64,000 nucleotides of DNA from an uncultured Cellvibrionales bacterium (GTDB lineage: Bacteria > Pseudomonadota > Gammaproteobacteria > Pseudomonadales > Porticoccaceae). Positions 33,865 to 42,585 of the stretch are shown here, piece by piece. Made by a program: the position numbers and the translations under genes. The notes beneath the pieces were generated by a model that saw only the letters and a list, made by a program, of their open reading frames with translations, ran no database searches and had not been told where the DNA came from. The DNA lies in the NCBI GenBank assembly GCA_913031145.1, contig CAJWCO010000006.1:1-64000 (forward strand). Reading direction: 5' to 3'. Positions within the stretch are counted from its first letter, which is position 1; each line of letters opens with the position of its first letter.

Positions 33865-34236
33865 CTAATTAAGTACACTTGGCACGGCGAGTAGAAAAGG
33901 TTTAATGGCGCCCTTGAAGGCGGTTCCATCCCGATCGACGAAGTGGTAAGTACCCTGCATTGTTCCAACGGGCGTAGCCAAGACCACTGCGCTCGTGTAG
34001 ATAAAGCTATTCCCCGCCTCAATCGTCGGTTGCTTTCCGACCACGCCCTCGCCCTTAACTTCACGACGAAGTTCATTGCCGTCGGTAATAATCCAGTGGC
34101 GTCTGAGTAATTTTGCTGAAACTGAGGCGTCATTCTGTACGGTCATTTGATAGGCGAAAACATAACGTTCGTTATCAGCGTCCGATTCGCGCTCTAAATA
34201 TCTCGTTTCTACGCTAATGCGTACGCATGCCATCAT
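33865..34236 (-). CDS. apaG: ApaG protein (DUF525 domain)
   Basis: ApaG is a small fibronectin-III-like protein of unknown exact function, long known next to ksgA and apaH. The 123-residue protein has the family segment RRHWIITDGNELRREVKGEGVVG (split over about 45-67), followed by AGNSFIYTSAVVLATPVGTMQG. Two adjacent ATGs are possible; the first overlaps the rsmA stop by 4 bases and suits coupled translation. Divalent cation binding has been reported for the family, but no enzyme role is assigned. Confidence 0.95.
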   Translation of the reverse strand: MMACVRISVETRYLERESDADNERYVFAYQMTVQNDASVSAKLLRRHWIITDGNELRREVKGEGVVGKQPTIEAGNSFIYTSAVVLATPVGTMQGTYHFVDRDGTAFKGAIKPFLLAVPSVLN

Positions 34237-35072
34237 ATCGATTTATGGCCCTGTCCAGTATCTACCGTGGATGATGCATGGCGCTTGTTTAATTGCGACA
34301 GACGATTACAAAGTAGCACATAGTCCATCACCGAAAGCTGTTCAGGACGCAAGTTCAGATCTGCGACCGAGCCTAATTCACTGATCATAGATGTTATTCC
34401 CCGCAAACAATTCCTGAGGGTTTTACGGCGTTGCTGAAAGCATACCGAGACCAGTTGCGAGAGGAGCACTTCGTCCTCGACGGGCGTTTCCGGCTGACTA
34501 TATGGCACCAGTCGGACAAACGCCGACTGCACCTTGGGTGCCGGCACGAATGCTGTGGGCGGCACAGGAATGAGGGGAAGTACACGGCAGTGATATTGCA
34601 CCATAACCGAGAGGCGCCCGTAATCTTTAGTGCTGGGTGATGCTGCCAATCTGTCGACAACTTCACGTTGTAGCATGAAGTGCATATCCTTAATGAGATG
34701 CCTTTGGCGCAACACATGGAATATGAGCGGTGTCGAGATATTATAGGGCAAATTTCCGACTAGACGCAGTGACGTACCCGTATAAAATTCGCCAAAGTCC
34801 GTTTTCAAGGCATCGCCACTGATGACTTCCAACCTGCTATCTTCAGCGAAACGAGCCGATAGGCGAGCGCTGAGGTCACGATCCAACTCCAGCGCTCTTA
34901 AATGATCGCATAGCATGATCAGGTGTTCGGTCAGGGCGCCTGTTCCGGGACCAATCTCAACAACATGGTCATCGCGGGATACACCAATGGCGGCGATAAT
35001 TTTTCCAATGATCGTCTGGTCACGCAAAAAATTCTGCCCAAAGCGTTTTCGTGGTTGGTGATGGCGGCTCAA
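34233..35072 (-). CDS. rsmA: 16S rRNA (A1518/A1519) dimethyltransferase RsmA/KsgA
   Basis: RsmA dimethylates two adjacent adenosines near the 3' end of 16S rRNA, a late checkpoint in 30S assembly whose loss gives kasugamycin resistance. The 279-residue protein carries FGQNFL (11-16), the SAM-binding EIGPGTG (39-45), GDALKTDF, and the catalytic NLPYN (107-111) followed by IS. The start overlaps the pdxA stop and its own stop overlaps apaG, so the genes are translated in series. Confidence 0.96.
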   Translation of the reverse strand: MSRHHQPRKRFGQNFLRDQTIIGKIIAAIGVSRDDHVVEIGPGTGALTEHLIMLCDHLRALELDRDLSARLSARFAEDSRLEVISGDALKTDFGEFYTGTSLRLVGNLPYNISTPLIFHVLRQRHLIKDMHFMLQREVVDRLAASPSTKDYGRLSVMVQYHCRVLPLIPVPPTAFVPAPKVQSAFVRLVPYSQPETPVEDEVLLSQLVSVCFQQRRKTLRNCLRGITSMISELGSVADLNLRPEQLSVMDYVLLCNRLSQLNKRHASSTVDTGQGHKSI

Positions 35073-36061
35073 ATTACGTGGTCCTGCATAGGGCGTTGAG
35101 ACATTTGTACGGCGACATCGATCGCGACCGCCAAGCTGCCTACACTGGACGCTCCCGTGCCTGCCAAGTTAAGCGCTGTGCCATGATCGACAGATGTGCG
35201 CACGATGGGTAATCCTAGTGTGATATTGGCCGCGCGCCCAAAACCTTGAAATTTTAGCACCGGCAGACCCTGGTCATGATACATAGCCAATACTGCGTCC
35301 GCGTGCTGTAAATACTTGTCTGTGAAAAGAGTGTCTGCGGGTAATGGGCCGATCAAATCGCGTCCCAGATTACGCATTTTTTCGATAACGGGACTGATAA
35401 CGTCAATTTCTTCGCGGCCAAGATGCCCTGCTTCACCCGCGTGCGGATTCAGTCCACAGATCAGGATACGCGGTTCGCGAATCTCAAAGCGTTGCTGTAG
35501 CTCCCGATAGAGGATTTCCAAAGTGTCATTAAGTAGGTCCCCCGTGATAGCGTCAGCAACGTCGCGCAGGGGCATGTGTGTGGTGGCTAATGCGACGCGA
35601 AGCTCTCGGCTGGCTAACATCATCACCACCCGTTGCGTGGATGTTTTTTTGGCTAAATATTCAGTGTGTCCAGTGAACGAAATCCCCGCAGAATTGATGA
35701 CCGACTTCTGCACTGGACCAGTGACCAGTGCGCTATATGTCCTTGCGAGGCAAGCGATAATTGCTGAATCAAGGCAGTCGAGCACATATTGCGCGTTTTC
35801 AGGATTTAAAATGCCAGGCTTTTCAGTGACCCGCAATCGCACAGGCGCGCAGGCGAGTTCTCCCGGTTGCAAAGGTCGTGGAACATCACCGGGATCTCTG
35901 ATCCGTAGTGGTAAGTTCAGGCAGAGAGCCCGACGCTGAAGTAGGTCAGGGTCTGCAAAACAGACTAGCTCATTAATCGAGCCCTTTTGCGCATACTGAA
36001 TGAGCAGGTCGGGTCCAATTCCTGCGGGTTCTCCTGGTGTTATGGCAACCCGCTGCGTCAT
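35069..36061 (-). CDS. pdxA: 4-hydroxythreonine-4-phosphate dehydrogenase PdxA
   Basis: PdxA oxidises 4-phosphohydroxy-L-threonine in the DXP-dependent route to pyridoxal phosphate. The 330-residue protein starts with the nucleotide/substrate region ITPGEPAGIGPDLLIQ. It has the three metal-binding histidine sites TGHTEYLA, GLNPHAGE and YHDQGLPVLK, and the C-terminal IVRTSVDHGTALNLAG. It overlaps surA and rsmA by 4 bases each. Its place in this LPS-assembly block is conserved in gammaproteobacteria although its product is metabolic. Confidence 0.96.
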   Translation of the reverse strand: MTQRVAITPGEPAGIGPDLLIQYAQKGSINELVCFADPDLLQRRALCLNLPLRIRDPGDVPRPLQPGELACAPVRLRVTEKPGILNPENAQYVLDCLDSAIIACLARTYSALVTGPVQKSVINSAGISFTGHTEYLAKKTSTQRVVMMLASRELRVALATTHMPLRDVADAITGDLLNDTLEILYRELQQRFEIREPRILICGLNPHAGEAGHLGREEIDVISPVIEKMRNLGRDLIGPLPADTLFTDKYLQHADAVLAMYHDQGLPVLKFQGFGRAANITLGLPIVRTSVDHGTALNLAGTGASSVGSLAVAIDVAVQMSQRPMQDHVI

Positions 36062-37368
36062 GATGCACTTAAGGACTTAATCTCTATAAATGCCTCGTCA
36101 CGTATCTCCTGCAACCAGACTTGCAATTCCTCTTGATATTTTCGCTGCCGAAGAAGATTCTCGGCGCGATTGCGCATTATATCGTCACTAAAGTCCTGCT
36201 GGCGGCGCTCAGTTACCTGTAAGATGTGCCAGCCAAATTGCGATGCAAAGGGCCGGCTGACTTCGTTAAGTGCAATTGCCGCCATTGTTTGTTCGAATTC
36301 AGGAACGAAGAGGCCAGGCGTAGACCAACCCAGTTCTCCTCCATTCAGAGCCGACCCAGCATCCTCAGAATACTCCTTTGCGAGTTGCGAGAACTCCTCT
36401 CCGTCTTGGATTCGCTTGCGCAATGCTTCTAGAGAATCCACAGTGCTGTCTGTATCGCGGATTTGGTTCGGCGATAGAAGGATGTGCCGAGCAAAATGCT
36501 GTTCTATGAGTTGCTGCTCGCCCCCACGGCGCTCGTAGAGTTTCAACAGATGATACCCTGCATCGCTTCGCACCGGCGATGAAATTGCGCCCACCTCTAG
36601 ATCTTTCACCGCGGCAATAAAAACACTAGGTAACTGCGCTAGATTTCGCCATCCCAAATCACCACCCTCGAGAGCGGTTTGGTCGGCCGAGAAGGCGATC
36701 GCTAATTCTTTAAAGTTCTCGCCTTGCTCTAAACGGTCGCGAAGGTTAGCGGCTTTTTTAAGTATGACCGCGGTACTCTCTGGATCAGTATTTGACGGCA
36801 CGGCAATAAGAATTTGCCCGATATTCACGTCGGGTGAGGTCAGAAAACGGCCTTCTTCAGATTCAAGGAAGTTATCAAGTTCTCTTGGACTAATGCGGAT
36901 GCGTCGCATCACATTTCCTTGCTGAACGCGCCCTAAAATCATTTCTCGGCGGACTTGCTCGCGAAGGTCGCGCGGGCTCGCACCATCTTGCTGTATGGCT
37001 TTAAGGTAATCGATTGTTGACAGGCCCGAATTCGCAGCGATTCGTTCAAGAGCTTCATTGAGCTCCGCATCAGTGATTCTTACACCCGCGTTGTAGCCCA
37101 TATTAAGTTGTAATCGTTCAGAAATAAGCCGCTCGAGAACCTGTGGTTGGAGCACATCCGGTGGCGGTGCCTGAGTGCCTGACTGCGCAATTTGCGCGTA
37201 CACACTAGTCATTCGGTCCTGTAGCTCGCTTTGTAAAACAACGTCTTGATCGACGATTGCAATGACTCGATCAAGTATTTCGACCTCCGCGAAGCCGGGT
37301 ACTGTCACTAGCGTTAGCCAACAACCCAGTGTTATGCGTCTAAAAGTCGTCCCGTTTTTCATAACCAT
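36058..37368 (-). CDS. surA: Periplasmic chaperone and peptidyl-prolyl isomerase SurA
   Basis: SurA escorts outer-membrane proteins, LptD among them, across the periplasm to the BAM complex. From the ATG at 37368, which follows AAAAGG at good spacing, the protein has 436 residues. It has a signal peptide (to about residue 27, ending VPGFA), an N-terminal chaperone region (about 28-170) with DRVIAIVDQDVVLQSEL, and two parvulin domains. These contain LEGGDLGWRNLAQLP and LNGGELGWSTPGLFVPEF. An upstream start at 37410 is open but lacks a ribosome site. Its start overlaps the lptD end by 29 bases. Confidence 0.95.
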   Translation of the reverse strand: MVMKNGTTFRRITLGCWLTLVTVPGFAEVEILDRVIAIVDQDVVLQSELQDRMTSVYAQIAQSGTQAPPPDVLQPQVLERLISERLQLNMGYNAGVRITDAELNEALERIAANSGLSTIDYLKAIQQDGASPRDLREQVRREMILGRVQQGNVMRRIRISPRELDNFLESEEGRFLTSPDVNIGQILIAVPSNTDPESTAVILKKAANLRDRLEQGENFKELAIAFSADQTALEGGDLGWRNLAQLPSVFIAAVKDLEVGAISSPVRSDAGYHLLKLYERRGGEQQLIEQHFARHILLSPNQIRDTDSTVDSLEALRKRIQDGEEFSQLAKEYSEDAGSALNGGELGWSTPGLFVPEFEQTMAAIALNEVSRPFASQFGWHILQVTERRQQDFSDDIMRNRAENLLRQRKYQEELQVWLQEIRDEAFIEIKSLSAS

Positions 37369-39901
37369 AAATACCTTTTTGAAGAATAGAATCAATCGGT
37401 CCGCCGGCACCTGCTAGCCCTTTGAATTGAATTTGCACCAGTATACTGTTTTCCGCTTCGAGGTGTTCTTCTGGGAAGAATATGTCATCGTCGCGTTGTA
37501 AGTGACGGCGCGCAACAAGACTGGCCCTCCAACAACAACTGTTGTACTCGAAACCTGCAAAGATTTCTAGCGGTCGGTGGTGGGTGAGGTCATAGTGCCA
37601 TCGCGCAACCCATGTGACGTTGCGCTTTAGGGGTAAAAAGCTGGATAGGTCAATTTGGCGAATATCTTGGTCGATGCCCACATTGTTGCGAAATTGGGGC
37701 AATTTTTGGATATGGCGGTAAGTCAGATTTACTAATTGTTGATCTGCGTTCTTATAACGAAGAGTGACACTATTTTTTTCTACATTGTTATCATGATTGT
37801 CATAGATTAGCTCGCTATTAACGCGCCAATTGCCGTCGATGAGCGCTGAAAATCTAAGCGCCAGTGGCGATTGATTTCTATGCAAGGCATTAAGTTCACC
37901 CGTGGCTTCGTCGGTGGTCTGAAGGACCACCTGTCGGTCATCTAGGTGAAGCGCCTGCGCGAGGCTCAGTTGGAGGCGTTCTTGGCCGGTTTTTTTGTCT
38001 ATAAAGCGCGAGGTAAGAGCGAGTGTTACCCGGTGTTCATCGCTTAGCCGATCCCCCCCGCTGTACCGATTATCACGGAACAAATTATCGTAGGACGGCG
38101 TGTAGATGCGACTGTCAAAGTCAGGGAGTCTGGACTGATCTTGAAACTTTCTTTTCAGGTAATAGACCCGTGGCTCCAAGGTCTGCGTGAACTGGCCAAG
38201 AGGCGAAGCATCACGCTCTAAAAATAAAACGCTATCAATCGAGATGGCAGGCGCGCTAATAGAGGGATTGTCGTCAGGGGTCAGAGTATTTTGCAGTGCG
38301 TACCCTATATGCCGAAATTCGGCCTTAGGCTTGATATAGCCCCATGGTGTTAGCTTGTTCCACGTAAGCGAATACTCTAGGTTGCGCCGGCTTCCTTGAA
38401 CACGTGACTCATCACGGTGATGAAAATAACTGTAAGACTGCGCGATATTTAGCGTTAAATTATGATCAAAGCGATAGTAGGCGTCAGCATAAATTTTCGG
38501 TAGCAGCGCATAGTGATCCTCTACACGCTCACTTATGCGCTGATAATCTTCGCTGGCGAGTCCGTAGGTCCAATGGCCCTGTCGATAACTCAATGCGCTG
38601 CGTCTCTCAAGATGGGTTTGATTTGTCCGTAGGCTGGACATATCCCCAAGGTCCGTAAAATAATCACTGTCACTGACATAATTGAAGTCCATTGCCGCCG
38701 ACCAGGGAGACCCATTGCCGCCGCGATGCTCAAGTGATGCGATATAGCGGTCTTCTCCTGCATAAATCGACCGCCCTGTCATTGGATCAATCCTTTCACT
38801 CTCTCTGCCGCCGCGATCATTGGGCAACCATGAACTATTTATTGTCGTTTCCGACCATTGGGTGAGATGGCGGAATTCCGCTCCCAACGCAAGCCCGCGC
38901 TCACTGAGATAACGGGGCAAAAAGGTGACGTCGTACTGGGGTGCGAGATTCCAGTAGATTGGTTGGAGAATGTCCACACCATTTTTACTGTTGGCGCTAA
39001 TCGTGGGGAAGAGTAGCCCTGAAGAACGCTGGTCGTTGATCGGGAACGTAACCCATGGAAAGTAAAAAACCGGTATGTCTGATATTTCAAGACGCGCGTT
39101 CTTTACCGTAGCAAAACCCTCTCGCTGATCAATACTGATTTCATTGGTGACAAATTTCCATGCGGTGTCATCGGGTTGACATGTGGAATAAGTCGCGTCA
39201 TTAATCACGATGCGCTCGTCTTCAGTGCGTGTGAGTCGTGTTGCGCTGCCACGTATTGATGCTTCGTGAAGTAAATACGTTGTGTCTTTGATTTGTATTT
39301 CTCGACTTGAGGAATTTAATTCTGCCTCTGAACCTAACAGGAGTATTCCAGGTTCACGAAACTGTACATTACCCTGTAAAATAACTTTGCGGCTTTTTTG
39401 ATCAATGTAAGCTCGATCGCTGCGAACCTGCCGGTAACCTTGAGAAACCTGCACATCGCCCTCAAGAACCGCCACATTGTTGTCCAGCGCCTCGGTCGAG
39501 TTGGCACTGAACCGAATGGCAGACTGCGCAGGGTTAAGCTCTGCATCGGGGTAATTACGCTCTGGTTCGACGTAGCCGCCGCAACAATTGGCCGAAACCT
39601 TTGCCTTCTGGTGCTCTGTCATATCAGTGGTTGCGACCCAGTCAAGATTGTTGCTAGGGGTCACCATGGGGCCTTCGGCGCGTTGCTGCGCCTCAGTGGA
39701 AGCAGATTCCGCCAGCGTCCGACCGCAACGCCATTGCCCATTTAGAGTTGCTTCACAATTCCACATGCCCGCATTGGCAACGACCGTTGTCGAAAGCTGC
39801 ATCACGGCCATCCCAACAACCAGGTTAGGAATTAAGACCGCCTTGTGTCTAAGCAGCCCAGTACGAAATACCTTTAAGGTAGGTGGAGTCAAAACCGGCA
39901 C
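37340..39901 (-). CDS. lptD: LPS-assembly protein LptD
   Basis: LptD is the outer-membrane beta-barrel that, with LptE, inserts lipopolysaccharide into the outer leaflet. The 853-residue protein has a long signal region ending TTVVANA, then the cysteine-bearing MWNCEATLNGQWRCG. The LptA-like jellyroll domain follows (about 105-240, SANSTEALDNNVAVLEGDV). The C-terminal barrel includes YNSCCWRASLVARR, whose cysteine pair forms the disulphides needed for function. TTG (39904) and GTG (39901) starts are both possible; GTG is better spaced from AGAGG. The partner LptE is encoded at 43738-44256. Confidence 0.95.
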   Translation of the reverse strand: MPVLTPPTLKVFRTGLLRHKAVLIPNLVVGMAVMQLSTTVVANAGMWNCEATLNGQWRCGRTLAESASTEAQQRAEGPMVTPSNNLDWVATTDMTEHQKAKVSANCCGGYVEPERNYPDAELNPAQSAIRFSANSTEALDNNVAVLEGDVQVSQGYRQVRSDRAYIDQKSRKVILQGNVQFREPGILLLGSEAELNSSSREIQIKDTTYLLHEASIRGSATRLTRTEDERIVINDATYSTCQPDDTAWKFVTNEISIDQREGFATVKNARLEISDIPVFYFPWVTFPINDQRSSGLLFPTISANSKNGVDILQPIYWNLAPQYDVTFLPRYLSERGLALGAEFRHLTQWSETTINSSWLPNDRGGRESERIDPMTGRSIYAGEDRYIASLEHRGGNGSPWSAAMDFNYVSDSDYFTDLGDMSSLRTNQTHLERRSALSYRQGHWTYGLASEDYQRISERVEDHYALLPKIYADAYYRFDHNLTLNIAQSYSYFHHRDESRVQGSRRNLEYSLTWNKLTPWGYIKPKAEFRHIGYALQNTLTPDDNPSISAPAISIDSVLFLERDASPLGQFTQTLEPRVYYLKRKFQDQSRLPDFDSRIYTPSYDNLFRDNRYSGGDRLSDEHRVTLALTSRFIDKKTGQERLQLSLAQALHLDDRQVVLQTTDEATGELNALHRNQSPLALRFSALIDGNWRVNSELIYDNHDNNVEKNSVTLRYKNADQQLVNLTYRHIQKLPQFRNNVGIDQDIRQIDLSSFLPLKRNVTWVARWHYDLTHHRPLEIFAGFEYNSCCWRASLVARRHLQRDDDIFFPEEHLEAENSILVQIQFKGLAGAGGPIDSILQKGIYGYEKRDDF

Positions 39902-40018
39902 CAAATAGCCTCTGAGTTGAATCGGCAGTTTAACCGATATACATCAAGATTAGGCATCGTAATCCGACTAAATGGTCTAGAATGGTGACTTGGCAAGAGA
40001 CAGGGGGGGATCCGCCTC

Positions 40019-41080
40019 GTGAGCAAACACTCAGTGGACCCGCAGACTAATTTCGATTTGCAAAATTGGGTGGGAGACTATCTACCTTCAGGTAGCCTTT
40101 TTGACGGCCCCATGACGTTGACACCGTTGACGGGGGATGCGGGGTTTCGTCGTTATTTTAGGACAAATACGCAACCGTCGCTCATTGCAGTAGCAGCGCC
40201 GCCGAACTTAGAAAATAATCTAGCGTTTGTGCATGTTGCACAGAGCTTCGCGCAAGGCGGCATCAGCGTTCCAAAAGTGCATGCTGTAAACTTTCATGCA
40301 GGCTTTTTGCTCTTGCAAGACTTTGGTGAGCAGGTACTGCAGCCCCTCCTCAGTGGCGACACTGTTGCAAACCATTATTCTGCAGCCGAAACGGTTTTGT
40401 TGGACATCCAACAGTTGCCTCACGATTCGCACATTTTTCCGAACTATGACGCGATAAAACTCAAGCAAGAGCTCCGCTTATTCGTGGAATGGTTTGTCGG
40501 TGCGTTGCTTGGATTGCAGTTGTCCGAGCAAGACAAGGCGCTTCTGCAGAGCGTTGATGAGCGATTGGTCGACAATGCGCTAGCGCAACCACAGGTCGCG
40601 GTCCATCGCGATTATCATTCGCGCAATCTCATGTTGCTCCAAGATGGACAACTGGGAGTGATTGATTTTCAAGACGCCGTGTGGGGGCCTATTACCTATG
40701 ATCTAGTGTCCTTGTTGAAGGACTGTTACATCCGTTGGCCAACGTCTCTTGTGGCGCCGCGGGCAACCGATTATCAGCAGCAGATCGAGGCACTCGGCCT
40801 TATGCCTAAAACTGATAGCGAAGAATTTTTACGCTGGTTTGACTGGATGGGATTGCAACGCCATATTAAAGTTCTAGGTATTTTCTCTCGTTTAGCGCTT
40901 CGGGACAGCAAAGAGCGGTATTTAAACGACTTGCCGCGGGTCATTGATTACGTGTTGGAGGTGACTGCGCGATACCCCGATTTACATTCGTTTGATGACT
41001 GGTTCCAACAACGTTTGTTGCCAGAGATTCAAAAACAGGCTTGGTTCGGGCGGAACCAGTTTTCGAAGACAGGACACTGA
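40019..41080 (+). CDS. amgK: N-acetylmuramate/N-acetylglucosamine kinase AmgK
   Basis: AmgK phosphorylates the anomeric position of MurNAc (and GlcNAc) in the recycling route that rejoins UDP-MurNAc synthesis and bypasses MurA, the fosfomycin target. The 353-residue protein has the aminoglycoside-phosphotransferase fold: GDAGFRRYFR near the nucleotide site (about 39-48), the catalytic loop VHRDYHSRNLML and the metal-binding VIDFQDAVWGP. It is divergent from lptD and directly before murU, the arrangement known in Pseudomonas. The start is GTG at 40019, 10 bases after a run of G. Confidence 0.93.
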   Translation: MSKHSVDPQTNFDLQNWVGDYLPSGSLFDGPMTLTPLTGDAGFRRYFRTNTQPSLIAVAAPPNLENNLAFVHVAQSFAQGGISVPKVHAVNFHAGFLLLQDFGEQVLQPLLSGDTVANHYSAAETVLLDIQQLPHDSHIFPNYDAIKLKQELRLFVEWFVGALLGLQLSEQDKALLQSVDERLVDNALAQPQVAVHRDYHSRNLMLLQDGQLGVIDFQDAVWGPITYDLVSLLKDCYIRWPTSLVAPRATDYQQQIEALGLMPKTDSEEFLRWFDWMGLQRHIKVLGIFSRLALRDSKERYLNDLPRVIDYVLEVTARYPDLHSFDDWFQQRLLPEIQKQAWFGRNQFSKTGH

Positions 41081-41136
41081 CCGCCGATGGATACACTCAG
41101 AAAGACTAATGACAGCAGGTCGGGAGATTGTTACTT

Positions 41137-41829
41137 GTGCGGGCGATGATTTTAGCGGCGGGTTTAGGTATGCGGATGCGACCGCTGACTGAGACAACGC
41201 CCAAACCCATGTTGCCAATCGGTCGCAAGCCGCTACTGCAACATCATATTGAGCGACTGGCCGCAGCAGGAGTCCGTGAACTGGTGATCAATACGCACTG
41301 GTTGGCTGAGCAAATTGAAACGTATTTTGGGACGGGCGAGACGTTCGGTGTTGATATTGAATGGTCTAGAGAGACCTGTTGCCTTGAGACGGGAGGTGGC
41401 GTCGCAGCGGCCTTGTCCTTGCTGGGGGATGAGCCATTCATTCTTATTAATGGGGATGTATGGACCGATTATCCGCTGAAGACGCTCGTTGAGCACACCC
41501 TTGAAGATACGATTGACGCGCATTTGGTGATGGTTGAAAACCCCGATCATAATCTGCAGGGAGACTTTTGTCTAAGTCAGCAGATGTTGTTTCTGCTTGC
41601 CACCACCGGCGCCTGTGAACGTCACACATTTTCTGGGCTTAGCGTGCTGCGACCGCGCTTGTTCGAAACGCGCGTTCTAACGCGACTTCCTCGCGTTTTT
41701 CCCTTGCGCGATATACTCAAACCCGCGATTGAGCAGGAACGCGTGACGGGGGAACTCTACGCAGGGCTTTGGAGCGATGTGGGCACGATAGGGCGGTATC
41801 AGAGCATTGTTGCCGCCACCGAGGTATAG
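41137..41829 (+). CDS. murU: N-acetylmuramate alpha-1-phosphate uridylyltransferase MurU
   Basis: MurU converts MurNAc-1-phosphate plus UTP to UDP-MurNAc, the step after AmgK. The 230-residue nucleotidyltransferase has the loop ILAAGLGMRMRPLT (about 4-17), followed by TTPKPMLPI, then LETGGGVAAAL and the metal site LINGDVWTDYPL. The frame opens at a TTG (41128) lying on top of GGGAG; the GTG at 41137 is 10 bases beyond that site and gives the usual start. A general sugar-1-phosphate nucleotidyltransferase is the alternative, but the amgK neighbour favours MurU. Confidence 0.92.
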   Translation: MRAMILAAGLGMRMRPLTETTPKPMLPIGRKPLLQHHIERLAAAGVRELVINTHWLAEQIETYFGTGETFGVDIEWSRETCCLETGGGVAAALSLLGDEPFILINGDVWTDYPLKTLVEHTLEDTIDAHLVMVENPDHNLQGDFCLSQQMLFLLATTGACERHTFSGLSVLRPRLFETRVLTRLPRVFPLRDILKPAIEQERVTGELYAGLWSDVGTIGRYQSIVAATEV

Positions 41830-41896
41830 AAATTTCTTCACCGATTGTAGGGGACACTTTACGCGGCGACTGTGTAGGCTTAAATTTGGACGTGAA

Positions 41897-42283
41897 ATGA
41901 TGCGCAACCGACACTATCAGTACCTATTTTGGGCGGCCGTTGTGGTAATTCTGGTCTCGTCACTTATACCGATGTCAGCTTTGAGTACTCCACTGGCTCA
42001 CCAAGATAAACTTCAGCACGCGATTGCATATGCGGTGCTGTATTTCCTTGCAGTGCGCGCTTATGTGCCTCCCTATCCCAATTGGGCGGTCGGCACAATT
42101 GTCGTTTTGTTGGGTGGGGGTATTGAGTGGGCGCAACGCTTCACGGCATATCGTCATGGCGAGGTGTTGGACATACTCGCCAACGCGAGTGGCGTGGTAT
42201 TGATTGCGATCCTTATGAAATTGCGAGATCGAGGACGAGATCAGCATTCCTCGGCACAAAAAGTGTACCCAGGTGAAGAATGA
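41897..42283 (+). CDS. VanZ-like small membrane protein
   Basis: This 128-residue protein has several hydrophobic spans (about 5-25, 38-54, 60-80 and 92-106). The family motif HQDKLQHAIAYAVLYFLAV (about 33-51) and the later GGGIEWAQRFTAYRHGEVLDILAN (split over about 74-97) mark the VanZ family. VanZ proteins are linked to teicoplanin resistance or cell-envelope functions in Gram-positives, but the role in proteobacteria is not established. It follows murU by 67 bases and may share its transcript. The start at 41897 is chosen for the GGA site and because upstream residues are unlike the family. Confidence 0.82.
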   Translation: MMRNRHYQYLFWAAVVVILVSSLIPMSALSTPLAHQDKLQHAIAYAVLYFLAVRAYVPPYPNWAVGTIVVLLGGGIEWAQRFTAYRHGEVLDILANASGVVLIAILMKLRDRGRDQHSSAQKVYPGEE

Positions 42284-42585
42284 CAATAGTGCGCGTGTGA
42301 TGACATTGGTCGCACATTATCGGGCACTCCAAGACGCGCGTAAACATCATCATCTGGGTCGAGTGGGACTCCTTTGCACGCGTTCAGTATTGAGGACACA
42401 AGGTGTGCTGGTTTTTCAGCAAAAAATTTATTCCAGCTATTTACAAAAGCGATTCGGTCTACGCTGAGCCAACGTTTTAGGGAACTGCGCCGCCAAACTC
42501 AGCAAAGATAAAATGTCTTCATGTCGTCAATAGCGGTACCTGACGATGGATTGCTAATTAACTGTCTGGCACGGTCGCAGTGAAC
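42284..42585. other. Gene-free gap between vanZ-like gene and holA
   Basis: These 302 bases separate two convergent genes. A plus-strand frame (GTG 42273 to 42467) is open for 64 codons but has no ribosome site, no recognisable family and overlaps the upstream gene, so it is not called. A short GCTG/CAGC repeat near 42408-42421, followed by an A-run, is too weak to name a terminator. I see no RNA gene or repeat here. Confidence 0.5.

Noticed and set aside
42273-42467. A 64-codon plus-strand frame starting GTG after the VanZ-like gene
   Set aside because: It overlaps the upstream gene by 11 bases, has no ribosome-binding site and resembles no family.
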